Of a stretch of DNA of 6,786 nucleotides, positions 1 through 6,065 are shown piece after piece. The stretch is taken from assembly GCA_003217835.1 (NCBI GenBank), contig QHMQ01000020.1:1-6786 (forward strand), read 5' to 3'. The DNA comes from Verrucomicrobiota bacterium. Lineage in GTDB: Bacteria; Verrucomicrobiota; Verrucomicrobiia; Chthoniobacterales; UBA10450. The translations under genes were made by a program, and so were the position numbers. The notes under the pieces are model-generated. The model was not told the DNA's origin and ran no database searches. It was given only the letters and a program-made list of their open reading frames with translations. How positions within the stretch are numbered: position 1 is the stretch's first letter; the number at the start of each line of letters is the position of its first letter.

Positions 1-114
1 GCAGTGTTCGCATGGGAATTTCAGGGCGACGTTGGCAAAATTGCGCCGCCAAAGCTGCATCGCGAGCCGCTTCACTTCGAAACCGTGCATTTAACGCAGA
101 GAAACTACAAATGA
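1..114 (+). CDS. sdhA: Succinate dehydrogenase/fumarate reductase flavoprotein subunit, C-terminal end (partial, 5' end outside window)
   Basis: The first reading frame is open from base 1 to a TGA at 112-114 and encodes 37 residues, starting AVFAWEFQGD and ending LHFETVHLTQRNYK. This matches the extreme C-terminus of the Bacteroidetes/Verrucomicrobia type of SdhA, which typically ends in a segment like 'LKFENVKLTxRxYK' (from memory of the family). The call is strongly supported by sdhB directly downstream on the same strand. SdhA carries covalent FAD and oxidises succinate to fumarate on the cytoplasmic side of complex II; none of the FAD or active-site region is inside the window. The stop overlaps an ATG (ATGA, 111-114) that is in frame with sdhB, a classic coupling arrangement, although the conserved sdhB start lies further on. 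Confidence 0.85.
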   Translation, partial: AVFAWEFQGDVGKIAPPKLHREPLHFETVHLTQRNYK

Positions 115-125
115 GAAATTTCATA

Positions 126-190
126 GGTAGGGCGCGACCGCCGGGCGCGCCGACTAAGTTCCGCGGACGGCTCGGCGATCCGTCCCTACC
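126..190. repeat. Paired-hairpin palindromic repeat between sdhA and sdhB (REP-like)
   Basis: The outer arms GGTAGGG (126-132) and CCCTACC (184-190) are perfect inverted repeats. They enclose two separate hairpins: GGCGCG (131-136) with CGCGCC (146-151), and GGACGG (165-170) with CCGTCC (180-185). The design matches the element at 6037-6098 (outer arms plus two hairpins, 62-65 bp), so both probably belong to one dispersed family. It fills most of the 89-base sdhA-sdhB gap. In RNA it could fold into a three-way junction that stabilises the sdhA 3' end or alters the SdhA:SdhB ratio; that role is inference. Copy number in the genome cannot be judged from here. Confidence 0.7.
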
Positions 191-203
191 ATTTGTAACA
201 ACC

Positions 204-959
204 ATGAACTTCCGACTGAGAGTTTGGCGTCAGCCGAACGCGAAAGCTGCCGGCAAACTGCTGGATTATGAAGCACGCGACATTTCGCCGAACACGTCGT
301 TTCTCGAAATGCTCGACATCGTGAACGAAAATTTGCTCGCGCGCGGTGACGAGCCGATCGCGTTCGACTCCGATTGTCGCGAGGGCATTTGCGGCACTTG
401 CTCCCTCACAATCAATGGAGAAGCGCACGGGCCCGACCATCCCGGCGCGGTTTGCGAGCTTTACATGAGAAAATTTCGCGATGGCGAAACGATCGTTGTC
501 GAACCGTTTCGCGTGAGATCATTCCCAATCATCAAAGACCTGGTGATCGATCGAAGCGCGCTGGATCGAATTGTGCAAGCCGGCGGTTTTATTTCCGCGC
601 GCGCAGGTTCTGCGCCGGAAGCGAACTCAATTCCAATTCCAAAGCACGATGCCGACCTTTCCATGGAAGCCGCAGCATGCATCGGCTGCGGAGCGTGCGC
701 GGCGGCGTGCCCAAATGCGTCGGCCATGCTCTTCACCGCAGCGAAAGTCTCACATCTGTCGCTCGTGCCTCAGGGAAATCCCGAGCGTGTCGGCCGCGCT
801 TTGAGAATGGTGCACGTAATGGATGCGGAAGGCTTTGGTAATTGCACCAACACCTACGAATGCGAAGCGGTCTGTCCGGCCGAGATCAGCGCCAGTTTCA
901 TTGCGAAACTGAATCGCGAATACGCGAGGGCAGCATTGCGCACCGGCGCGGGCGATTAG
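204..959 (+). CDS. sdhB: Succinate dehydrogenase/fumarate reductase iron-sulfur subunit
   Basis: This is the electron-transfer subunit of complex II, passing electrons from SdhA-bound FAD to membrane quinone through three Fe-S clusters. With ATG 204 the protein has 251 residues, normal for the family. The N-terminal plant-type ferredoxin fold has C58, C63, C66 and C84 for the [2Fe-2S] cluster (CREGICGTC). C159, C162, C165 and C224 fit the [4Fe-4S] cluster, and C169, C214 and C220 the [3Fe-4S] cluster, by alignment with E. coli SdhB. The long insert before C84 and phrases such as SFLEMLD, IPIPKxDAD and GFGNCTNT point to the Bacteroidetes/Verrucomicrobia-type enzyme. ATG 204 was chosen because homology begins there (MNFRLRVWRQ), but it has no clear Shine-Dalgarno. 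An in-frame ATG at 111 overlaps the sdhA stop and would add 31 residues read through the repeat. sdhC is not in the window. Confidence 0.95.
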   Translation: MNFRLRVWRQPNAKAAGKLLDYEARDISPNTSFLEMLDIVNENLLARGDEPIAFDSDCREGICGTCSLTINGEAHGPDHPGAVCELYMRKFRDGETIVVEPFRVRSFPIIKDLVIDRSALDRIVQAGGFISARAGSAPEANSIPIPKHDADLSMEAAACIGCGACAAACPNASAMLFTAAKVSHLSLVPQGNPERVGRALRMVHVMDAEGFGNCTNTYECEAVCPAEISASFIAKLNREYARAALRTGAGD

Positions 960-960
960 G

Positions 961-986
961 TGGAGGGACACGCGCTGTCGTGTCCC
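961..986. repeat. Palindromic element between sdhB and ispE; possible bidirectional terminator stem
   Basis: Two bases after the sdhB stop begins TGGAGGGAC, identical to the arm of the repeat at 6037. It leads into a perfect 8-bp stem, GGGACACG (965-972) with CGTGTCCC (979-986), with a 6-base loop. The stem-loop has the same 8+6+8 layout as the hairpin at 6073-6094. It sits between convergent genes, where a stable stem could stop or protect transcripts from both sides. No T-run follows on either strand, so it is not a textbook intrinsic terminator. It looks like a single unit of the paired elements found elsewhere in the window. Confidence 0.6.
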
Positions 987-1023
987 AAATCTAATCTACA
1001 AGGAGAGCTGTTAGCCCCCATCG

Positions 1024-1040
1024 GGACGACAACGTCATCC
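1024..1040 (-). terminator. Candidate hairpin immediately after the ispE stop
   Basis: Read on the minus strand, one base after the ispE TAA, the transcript can form GGATGAC-GTT-GTCGTCC. This is a 7-bp stem with one U-G wobble and a 3-base loop. The wobble pairs only in the ispE-sense RNA (it becomes a C-A mismatch on the other strand), so the hairpin favours the ispE transcript. No U-tract follows, so it may be a 3'-end stabilising stem or a weak terminator rather than a canonical rho-independent one. Confidence 0.35.
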
Positions 1041-1041
1041 T

Positions 1042-1875
1042 TTATAGTCTGTGCGCTTGGAACGTCCAGAGTTCGTGATCGAGCTGATCGCGCGCCCGCT
1101 TGGCGACAAGTTCGACATCTGCGCGTGGGCGCATCACCGCGAAAACCGTCGAACCAGAGCCTGATAGTAATGCCACTCCCACTTCTGGTTGACGCAACAA
1201 CCACATTTTGAGCTGTGCGAGAAAAACGAATTTCTCGAAAACAGGACGCTCTAGATCGTTCATGAAAGTTTGGCCGGCGAATTCCTGAGTTGCGTACGAG
1301 ACACCAGGAACTTCTCGCGAATCCTGCCAGTGCGAGTATGCCCATTCGGCCGCGATTCCAAAGCTTGGCTTTAATAAAAGGATCGACAATTGTTCTGGCA
1401 GCTGAATCGGCGTGACCAGCTCCCCTCGTCCACGACAGAGCGCGGCCGATTCGAAAATAAAAAATGGAACGTCGGATCCGATTGCCGATCCAAGCTCAGC
1501 CAACTCATCACGCGCCAGGTTCGTTTCGAAAAGCCGATTAAGGGCGAGCAAAGTCGTTGCCGCATCGCTGCTTCCGCCGCCCAGACCCGCGCCATGGGGA
1601 ATTTTCTTTTTGAGTTCGATTGAGACCGCGGGGATCAATTTTGTCGCCGCAAAGAAATTCGTCGCCGCACGAACAACGAGATTGTCTTCATCTGGCGGAA
1701 CTGACGGATCATCACAGTGAAACTCGATTTCTTTTCCGCTGTTGATCTTGTCGATTTTGATCTCATCGCAGAGCGAAATCGGCGCGATGAGCGTCTCGAT
1801 TTCGTGAAAACGATCGTCGCGACGACGCAAAACTTTGAGCGAAAGATTGATCTTCGCAGGCGCGGAAACTTGCAT
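1042..1875 (-). CDS. ispE: 4-diphosphocytidyl-2-C-methyl-D-erythritol kinase
   Basis: IspE is a cytoplasmic GHMP-family kinase. It phosphorylates the 2-hydroxyl of CDP-methylerythritol with ATP, the fourth step of the MEP pathway to IPP and DMAPP. From ATG 1875 the protein has 277 residues, close to the usual 280 or so. Visible signatures are the N-terminal SAPAKINLSLKV with K8, the glycine-rich ATP loop PHGAGLGGGSSDAA (93-106), the catalytic aspartate in GSDVPFF (D135), and the C-terminal GHMP motif LLSGSGSTVFAV (237-248). A GTG at 1893 would add MDRLQG. I prefer ATG 1875 because a TGCTAAAAT extended -10 element (1896-1904) would start RNA near 1889, downstream of that GTG. Neither start has a well-placed Shine-Dalgarno. 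The gene is convergent with sdhB and divergent from pyrF. Confidence 0.95.
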   Translation of the reverse strand: MQVSAPAKINLSLKVLRRRDDRFHEIETLIAPISLCDEIKIDKINSGKEIEFHCDDPSVPPDEDNLVVRAATNFFAATKLIPAVSIELKKKIPHGAGLGGGSSDAATTLLALNRLFETNLARDELAELGSAIGSDVPFFIFESAALCRGRGELVTPIQLPEQLSILLLKPSFGIAAEWAYSHWQDSREVPGVSYATQEFAGQTFMNDLERPVFEKFVFLAQLKMWLLRQPEVGVALLSGSGSTVFAVMRPRADVELVAKRARDQLDHELWTFQAHRL

Positions 1876-1895
1876 ACCTTGCAATCTGTCCACGA

Positions 1896-1904
1896 ATTTT
1901 AGCA
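1896..1904 (-). promoter_or_regulatory. Candidate extended -10 promoter for ispE
   Basis: The minus strand reads TGCTAAAAT at 1904-1896, differing from the extended -10 consensus TGnTATAAT at one position. A weak -35 candidate, TTGTGA (1926-1921), lies 19 bases upstream, inside the pyrF coding region. Transcription would be expected to begin at about 1888-1890, 13-15 bases before ATG 1875. The proposal rests on sequence match only; sigma-factor preferences in this organism are unknown. Confidence 0.35.
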
Positions 1905-1914
1905 GAATTACAGG

Positions 1915-2625
1915 ATGAACTCACAATCCCGAACGGTCAGCGCCCGGGACAGATTAATCGTAGCCCTTGACGTTCCGACGCAAACTGAGGCGCTCAACTT
2001 TGTCCGCGATTTAAGTCCCGAGGTCAGCTTTTTTAAAATCGGGCTGCAACTTTACACCGCCGCAGGTCCGGAGATTGTGCGCGCCGTCCTGGCGACGAGC
2101 GCCAAAGTTTTTCTGGATTTAAAATTGCACGACATCCCGAATACCGCGGCGCGGACAGTGGAGTCCGCTGTTTGCCTGGGGGCGCAGATGCTGACGATTC
2201 ATTTGAGCGGCGGAGCTGAGATGATTGGAGCCGCGATTGCCGCACGCAAAAACAGTTTGTCGATCCTGGGCGTCACGGTGTTGACCAGCGCAACTGAGGA
2301 AACGCTTCGCAAAATTGGGGTCTCCGATACAATAGACAGCTACGTTTTGCGCCTGGCAAAAGTTGGAGTCGCGGGAGGAATTGATGGACTGGTCGCGAGT
2401 CCGCGTGAAGTAAAAATGTTGCGCGCGCAATTCGGCGCCAAGATAAAACTCGTAGTTCCGGGAATTCGCCCAAGCTGGTCAGAAGTCGGCGATCAAAAAC
2501 GCGTCATGACGCCGCGCGAAGCGCTGGATGCAGGCGCAGATTATCTCGTCATTGGCCGACCGATTATTGCACATCCGCGACCACGCGAGGCAGTCACCAA
2601 AATTTTGAACGAAATCGAAAGCTGA
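1915..2625 (+). CDS. pyrF: Orotidine 5'-phosphate decarboxylase
   Basis: PyrF converts OMP to UMP in the last step of de novo pyrimidine synthesis. It is a cytoplasmic TIM-barrel dimer. The 236-residue length is typical of the bacterial type. The catalytic charged network is visible: K41 in FFKIGLQLY, and D68, K70 and D73 in the signature VFLDLKLHDIPNTA. The phosphate-binding end of the barrel is seen as VPGIRPSW (181-188) and then GADYLVIGRPI with R215. ATG 1915 gives the expected N-terminus, with LIVALDVP just after it. It is preceded directly by CAGG, so any ribosome-binding sequence touches the start codon. With the ispE start only 21-39 bases away on the other strand, the pyrF promoter must lie inside the ispE 5' end. 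The lipoate/octanoate enzyme follows after 9 bases and is probably cotranscribed. Confidence 0.97.
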   Translation: MNSQSRTVSARDRLIVALDVPTQTEALNFVRDLSPEVSFFKIGLQLYTAAGPEIVRAVLATSAKVFLDLKLHDIPNTAARTVESAVCLGAQMLTIHLSGGAEMIGAAIAARKNSLSILGVTVLTSATEETLRKIGVSDTIDSYVLRLAKVGVAGGIDGLVASPREVKMLRAQFGAKIKLVVPGIRPSWSEVGDQKRVMTPREALDAGADYLVIGRPIIAHPRPREAVTKILNEIES

Positions 2626-2634
2626 CAGCTTCGC

Positions 2635-3363
2635 ATGCCGATCTTCGCCAAACTTGAAATTTGCAAGGATGCTACCCCGCGATCGGCAGCGGTGAACATG
2701 GCGATCGATGAAGCTTTACTCGAGACGGCAAAGGTTCCGTCGATTCGCTTTTATCGATGGAACTCCCCTGCTCTGTCGTTTGGATATTTTGGCAAATTTG
2801 CCGATGTTGCTAATTATGCGCCTAGACGCGACTTGGTCCGGCGATGGACTGGCGGTGGAATTGTTTTTCACGGAGATGATCTCACCTACTCAATTGTAAT
2901 TCCCGCGAACGATCCGGCCTTCAGTGAGTCGTCGATGTTGATCTACGAAAAAATTCACTGCGCTTTGTGCAGTGCGTTGCTCGCAAATGGTGAGCGAGCA
3001 GAACTAGCCCCTGTAGCCGGTGTCGTTGACGCCGGGGCCGCGATCATCGATCGCGGCTACAGCTGTTTTGCGAATCCGGTGCGAGCCGACGTAATGGTGA
3101 ATGGCCGAAAAGTTGCAGGCGCAGCGCAAAGGCGCACACGCGGTAGTTTACTGCATCAAGGCAGCATACAACTCGCCAGAGGATGGGTCCGTGTCGCCGC
3201 GACGACCGGAGATGTCGATCTTGGGAATGGTCTCGCGGAACGGTTTGCCAAGGAGTTGTCGGAAGGGCGCAATGAAAAATCGCTGAGCAACACCTTGGTA
3301 GAGCGCGCGGAGAAAATTGCCGAGCAAAAATACAATACCAAAAACTGGTTGCAGGGACGTTGA
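2635..3363 (+). CDS. Lipoate-protein ligase A / octanoyltransferase (LipM-like), BPL/LplA/LipB superfamily
   Basis: This 242-residue protein attaches lipoate or octanoate to lipoyl domains of 2-oxoacid dehydrogenases and GcvH. It shows the superfamily signatures in order: N-terminal NMAIDEALL (21-29), PALSFGYFGKF (45-55), the ligand loop RRWTGGGIVFHGDDLTYS (69-86), and VNGRKVAGAAQRR (155-167) with K159, followed by LLHQGSI. C144, in SCFANP just before the lysine motif, falls where Bacillus-type LipM octanoyltransferases carry their acyl-accepting cysteine. True LplA uses ATP and does not need that residue, so an octanoyl transferase role is quite possible; the two cannot be separated with certainty by eye. 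The protein is shorter than typical LipM and lacks an obvious LplA C-terminal accessory domain. It starts 9 bases after the pyrF stop, suggesting one transcript. Confidence 0.85.
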   Translation: MPIFAKLEICKDATPRSAAVNMAIDEALLETAKVPSIRFYRWNSPALSFGYFGKFADVANYAPRRDLVRRWTGGGIVFHGDDLTYSIVIPANDPAFSESSMLIYEKIHCALCSALLANGERAELAPVAGVVDAGAAIIDRGYSCFANPVRADVMVNGRKVAGAAQRRTRGSLLHQGSIQLARGWVRVAATTGDVDLGNGLAERFAKELSEGRNEKSLSNTLVERAEKIAEQKYNTKNWLQGR

Positions 3364-3376
3364 GTTGAGTGTCCCC

Positions 3377-3395
3377 AGTGCGCGCCGGGTGCGCT
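3377..3395 (+). terminator. Candidate G-U-containing hairpin after the lipoyl ligase gene
   Basis: In plus-strand RNA, AGTGCGC (3377-3383) pairs with GTGCGCT (3389-3395) over 7 positions, two of them G-U wobbles, around the loop GCCGG. Because wobbles become A-C mismatches on the other strand, the stem forms only in the upstream gene's transcript. No U-tract follows. It may mark the end of the pyrF-ligase unit, or be a decayed copy of a repeat (GTGTCCCC precedes it). Confidence 0.25.
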
Positions 3396-3426
3396 CCACA
3401 AAAGCAGAGTCTTCGAACGTGTTGCT

Positions 3427-3456
3427 TTGACAACACGCAAGCCGCCCCTCTATTCT
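3427..3456 (+). promoter_or_regulatory. Candidate sigma-70-type promoter for the polyprenyl synthase gene
   Basis: A perfect -35 hexamer TTGACA (3427-3432) is followed, after 18 bases, by TATTCT (3451-3456), which matches the -10 consensus at 4 of 6 positions. The expected transcription start, about 6-8 bases downstream, falls at 3462-3464, on the GTG at 3463. This would give a leaderless mRNA and shows that the gene is separate from the upstream pyrF unit. The TTG inside the -35 box is in frame with the gene and could be mistaken for its start codon. Confidence 0.45.
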
Positions 3457-3462
3457 GCGCCT

Positions 3463-4488
3463 GTGAAAGCCTTTGCACGCTCGCCGGCGTTAACCACTTC
3501 TCCGCTGGGGCCGCTGGCTCGAGTGGCGCTGCTCGTTCAACCGCATCTCGACGAAGTGGAAAGGCGCATCGCGCAACAAACGGCAGCTTTCGATCCCGCG
3601 ATCGAAGGCTATGTGACCTATGCCGTAGGCGGTCGCGGTAAACGGCTGCGACCACTTCTCGCGCTCCTGGCTGGAGGCGCGACCGGCGAGATCAATTCCG
3701 GACATCTCGATCTTGCTGTCATCGTTGAACTAATTCATGTCGCCACGCTCGTTCACGACGACATTCTGGATGAGGCCGAGCGCCGTCGCGGACAGCCAAC
3801 CGTGAATGCGCGCTGGGGAAATTCACTCAGTGTTCTTTTGGGCGATTGCCTTTTCGCGCATGCCCTGGACCTCTCCACCAATTTCGAAAACGCGGATATC
3901 AGTCGCGCAATCGCCCGAGCCGCAAGGGAAATCTGCTCGGGAGAAATGATCCAAACGCAGCGCCGTTTTGATCTCAAACTCGAGGTCGATGATTATTTGC
4001 GGATCGTCGAAAAGAAAACCGGCTCGCTTTTTTCGACGGCGGCCGAATTGGGAGCGACGATCAGTGAAGCTGATCCAGGCGTGATTGAAACATTCAGGAC
4101 TTTTGGGATGCGCGTCGGCAAGGCCTATCAAATCTACGATGACTGTCTGGATATTGCCGGCAACGAGAGCGCGACCGGAAAAACGCTGGGAACGGACTTG
4201 CGCAAAGGGAAGTTCACGCTTCCCGTGCTGATCTTTTTGCGCTCCGCTTCCGAATTCGAACGGGAGCGCTATTGCAGTCTGATCCTCGAAGGAAAGAGCG
4301 AGCAGATGACAGAACTTTTGAGAAATAGCGCGACGAACGGCGCCCTGAATGAATCGATCGCTGCGGGAAGCGATCTTATCCGCGAGGCGCAAACTGGGCT
4401 CGATATCATCCCTCAAAATCCGTATGGGGACGCGCTTTTCGCGCTGGGCGGCGCACTGCGGGAAATGTTTGATCACCTGCGAGTGTAG
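3463..4488 (+). CDS. Long-chain polyprenyl diphosphate synthase (octaprenyl/solanesyl type)
   Basis: This trans-prenyltransferase condenses IPP units onto an allylic diphosphate, most likely for a menaquinone or ubiquinone side chain. The protein is 341 residues from GTG 3463. Motifs in order are GRGKRLRP (57-64), the first aspartate-rich motif HDDILDE with D99, D100 and D103, then RRG, the KTGSLF segment (185-190), the second aspartate-rich motif YDDCLD with D226, D227 and D230, and GKTLGTDLRKGKFTLP (239-254). The residue five before the first aspartate is a small alanine (A94). In short-chain FPP/GGPP synthases this site is often aromatic, so a long product is inferred. GTG 3463 was chosen over TTG 3427 because the latter is embedded in a TTGACA -35 box and homology begins well after 3463. 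The exact chain length and an ispB label cannot be settled from sequence alone. Confidence 0.92.
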   Translation: MKAFARSPALTTSPLGPLARVALLVQPHLDEVERRIAQQTAAFDPAIEGYVTYAVGGRGKRLRPLLALLAGGATGEINSGHLDLAVIVELIHVATLVHDDILDEAERRRGQPTVNARWGNSLSVLLGDCLFAHALDLSTNFENADISRAIARAAREICSGEMIQTQRRFDLKLEVDDYLRIVEKKTGSLFSTAAELGATISEADPGVIETFRTFGMRVGKAYQIYDDCLDIAGNESATGKTLGTDLRKGKFTLPVLIFLRSASEFERERYCSLILEGKSEQMTELLRNSATNGALNESIAAGSDLIREAQTGLDIIPQNPYGDALFALGGALREMFDHLRV

Positions 4489-4566
4489 ATGAAATGTCGA
4501 AGGGGCCTTTGTGTCCCGACTTTCAGCAATCTCCCATCGCGGCGCTGAGGTTGCTCCTACTTTCGA

Positions 4567-5262
4567 ATGTCGCAGCTAAAAATCCACGAGATGCCGCGGG
4601 AGGAGCGGCCACGCGAAAAACTCGCCGCGCACGGCCCTTCGGCACTCAGCAATCCCGAGCTGATCGCAATCCTTCTTCGTACTGGCGTCGTCGGGACAAA
4701 CGCGATCGAAGTTGGGCGCGAACTGCTCGAAAAATACGGTTCGCTCGGAGGATTGAGCCGTTGCTCGGTTGACGAACTGGCAAAGGTCAGAGGGGTTGGT
4801 TTCGCCAAAGCCGTGCAACTTGTCGCGGCATTTGGGCTGGGGCAGCGGCTTGCCCGCGAAACATGGTCAAAGCAAAAAATCGATTCACCGGAGATTGTGA
4901 ATGAATTGGTTGGGGCGGAATTGCGAGCGCTGCGTAAGGAGTCGTTGCGCGTGATCTTGCTCGATACTCGGTATCATCTCATCCGCATTGAACAAGTTTC
5001 GCTGGGGAGTGGGAATGAAAGCATCGCGCACCCGCGCGAGATTTTTCATCCAGCGGTAGTTTCGTCGGCTTATGCTGTGATTGTCGTGCATAATCACCCC
5101 TCCGGCGATGCGTCGCCGAGTCAGTCTGATCACAGTCTAACGAGGCGTTTGGCTGAAGCCGCAGAGCTTCTCCAAATTAAACTGCTCGATCACATCATCA
5201 TTGGCGCGCCAACGGAGGGAGGCCCGGGCTATTTTAGTTTCAAGGAAGCAGGCGTGCTTTGA
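4567..5262 (+). CDS. radC: RadC family protein (JAMM/MPN+ metalloprotein)
   Basis: The protein is 231 residues, the usual length for RadC. The N-terminal part has the family opening PREERPREKL (10-19) and ALSNPELIAILLRTG (26-40), then a helix-hairpin-helix DNA-binding segment VRGVGFAKAVQL (74-85). The C-terminal JAMM domain carries the zinc motif HNHPSGDASPSQSD, with H175, H177 and D188 as ligands, and E125 in KESLRV as the likely catalytic glutamate. The family was named for DNA repair in E. coli, but that assignment was later questioned and the cellular role is uncertain. ATG 4567 gives the canonical N-terminus. It lies 78 bases after the prenyl synthase stop with no clear promoter or Shine-Dalgarno. 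The stop overlaps the lpxA start by four bases, so translation of lpxA is probably coupled to it. Confidence 0.95.
   Translation: MSQLKIHEMPREERPREKLAAHGPSALSNPELIAILLRTGVVGTNAIEVGRELLEKYGSLGGLSRCSVDELAKVRGVGFAKAVQLVAAFGLGQRLARETWSKQKIDSPEIVNELVGAELRALRKESLRVILLDTRYHLIRIEQVSLGSGNESIAHPREIFHPAVVSSAYAVIVVHNHPSGDASPSQSDHSLTRRLAEAAELLQIKLLDHIIIGAPTEGGPGYFSFKEAGVL
5242..5246 (+). promoter_or_regulatory. Ribosome-binding site supporting the TTG start of lpxA
   Basis: AAGGA at 5242-5246, inside the last codons of radC, lies 12 bases before the TTG at 5259. The purine run continues to 5248, leaving 10 bases. It is one of the best Shine-Dalgarno matches before a start in this window and supports TTG 5259 over any downstream codon. 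Confidence 0.5.
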
Positions 5263-6065
5263 AGATTCATCCGACGGCACTTGTCGATCCCGATGCGCGA
5301 ATCGGAGCCGATGTCGAGATCGGTCCATTCTCGGTAGTCGGGCCGCGAGCCGTTATCGGTAACAACACAATCGTGCAGTCGCACGTCGTCATTGAGGGAA
5401 ATGTCACGATCGGCACAGGCAATTTTATTGGACATGGCGCAGTTATCGGAGCGGCGCCGCAGGACCTTTCGTTCTCGCCGGAACGAAAAACGAAAGTCGA
5501 GATCGGAGACGACAATGTCATTCGCGAATACAGCACGATTCATCGGGGCAGCCCGGAGGGCAGCTTCACCAAAATCGGCGACAGAAATTTTCTCATGACA
5601 GGCGCTCACGTTGGCCACAATTGCGCACTCGGGAACAACGTTGTCATCGCGAATAATTGTTTGTTGGCCGGTCACGTACGCGTGGACGATGGGGCTTTCC
5701 TCGGCGGTGGATCGACATTTCATCAACACATGCACGTTGGACGTTTGGTGATGGTGCAAGGCAGTTCCGCCTTTGGCAAAGATCTGCCGCCGTTTGTTGT
5801 CGCGGCCGAACGCAACTCTGTTTTTGGAATCAATGTGATTGGGTTGCGGCGTGCCGGTTTCAACGCGCAAGATCGTGATGAAATCAAAGCAGCCTTCAAA
5901 TTGCTTTATCTGAGCGGACTGAATATTTCGCAGGCGCTGAAGAAGGCCGCGGCGACCGAATTTGGCGCACCAGCGCGGGAGTTCTTTGATTTTGTCGCGA
6001 GCGCCAAGAAACGCGGGATTTGCCCTTATAAAACGCTGGAGGGACGGACTCCGTCCTGTTCCTAA
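5259..6065 (+). CDS. lpxA: Acyl-ACP--UDP-N-acetylglucosamine O-acyltransferase
   Basis: LpxA transfers an R-3-hydroxyacyl chain from ACP to UDP-GlcNAc, the first step of lipid A synthesis, and acts as a cytoplasmic trimer. The 268-residue protein begins KIHPTALVDPDARIG and shows left-handed beta-helix hexapeptide repeats through about residue 190 (IGADVEIGP, IGNNTIV, IGTGNFIG and others). The catalytic base corresponding to E. coli H125 is H120 in GAHVGHNC. H117, H139 (AGHVRVDD) and H155 (HQHMHVG) are also conserved. The C-terminal helical part includes FGINVIGLRRAGF (189-201) and LLYLSG (215-220). The start is TTG, overlapping the radC stop (TTGA, 5259-5262). Residues 260-268 (LEGRTPSCS) are encoded by a dispersed palindromic repeat and are probably not ancestral. 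The gene is not next to lpxD or fabZ here, unlike the common lpxD-fabZ-lpxA-lpxB cluster. Confidence 0.96.
   Translation: MKIHPTALVDPDARIGADVEIGPFSVVGPRAVIGNNTIVQSHVVIEGNVTIGTGNFIGHGAVIGAAPQDLSFSPERKTKVEIGDDNVIREYSTIHRGSPEGSFTKIGDRNFLMTGAHVGHNCALGNNVVIANNCLLAGHVRVDDGAFLGGGSTFHQHMHVGRLVMVQGSSAFGKDLPPFVVAAERNSVFGINVIGLRRAGFNAQDRDEIKAAFKLLYLSGLNISQALKKAAATEFGAPAREFFDFVASAKKRGICPYKTLEGRTPSCS

Noticed and set aside
12..203. Extension of sdhB to the upstream ATG at 12
   Set aside because: This stretch overlaps the sdhA 3' end in another frame and then a repeat. SdhB homology begins at 204, and only the ATG at 111 deserves mention as an alternative.
3427..3462. TTG at 3427 as the start of the polyprenyl synthase
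   Set aside because: It forms part of a perfect TTGACA -35 box, and the added residues show no family similarity; GTG 3463 fits better.
3044..3655. 203-residue minus-strand frame spanning the ligase 3' end and synthase 5' end
   Set aside because: It crosses two well-supported plus-strand genes and their promoter region, and its product is compositionally odd (Arg, Cys and Pro rich) with no motif.
3823..4476. 217-residue open frame antisense to the polyprenyl synthase
   Set aside because: The sense strand has all catalytic motifs of the synthase; the antisense frame has no family signature and is a codon-bias shadow.
5229..5870. 213-residue open frame antisense to lpxA
   Set aside because: It mirrors a periodic hexapeptide-repeat gene, shows no recognisable domain, and lpxA on the plus strand is unambiguous.
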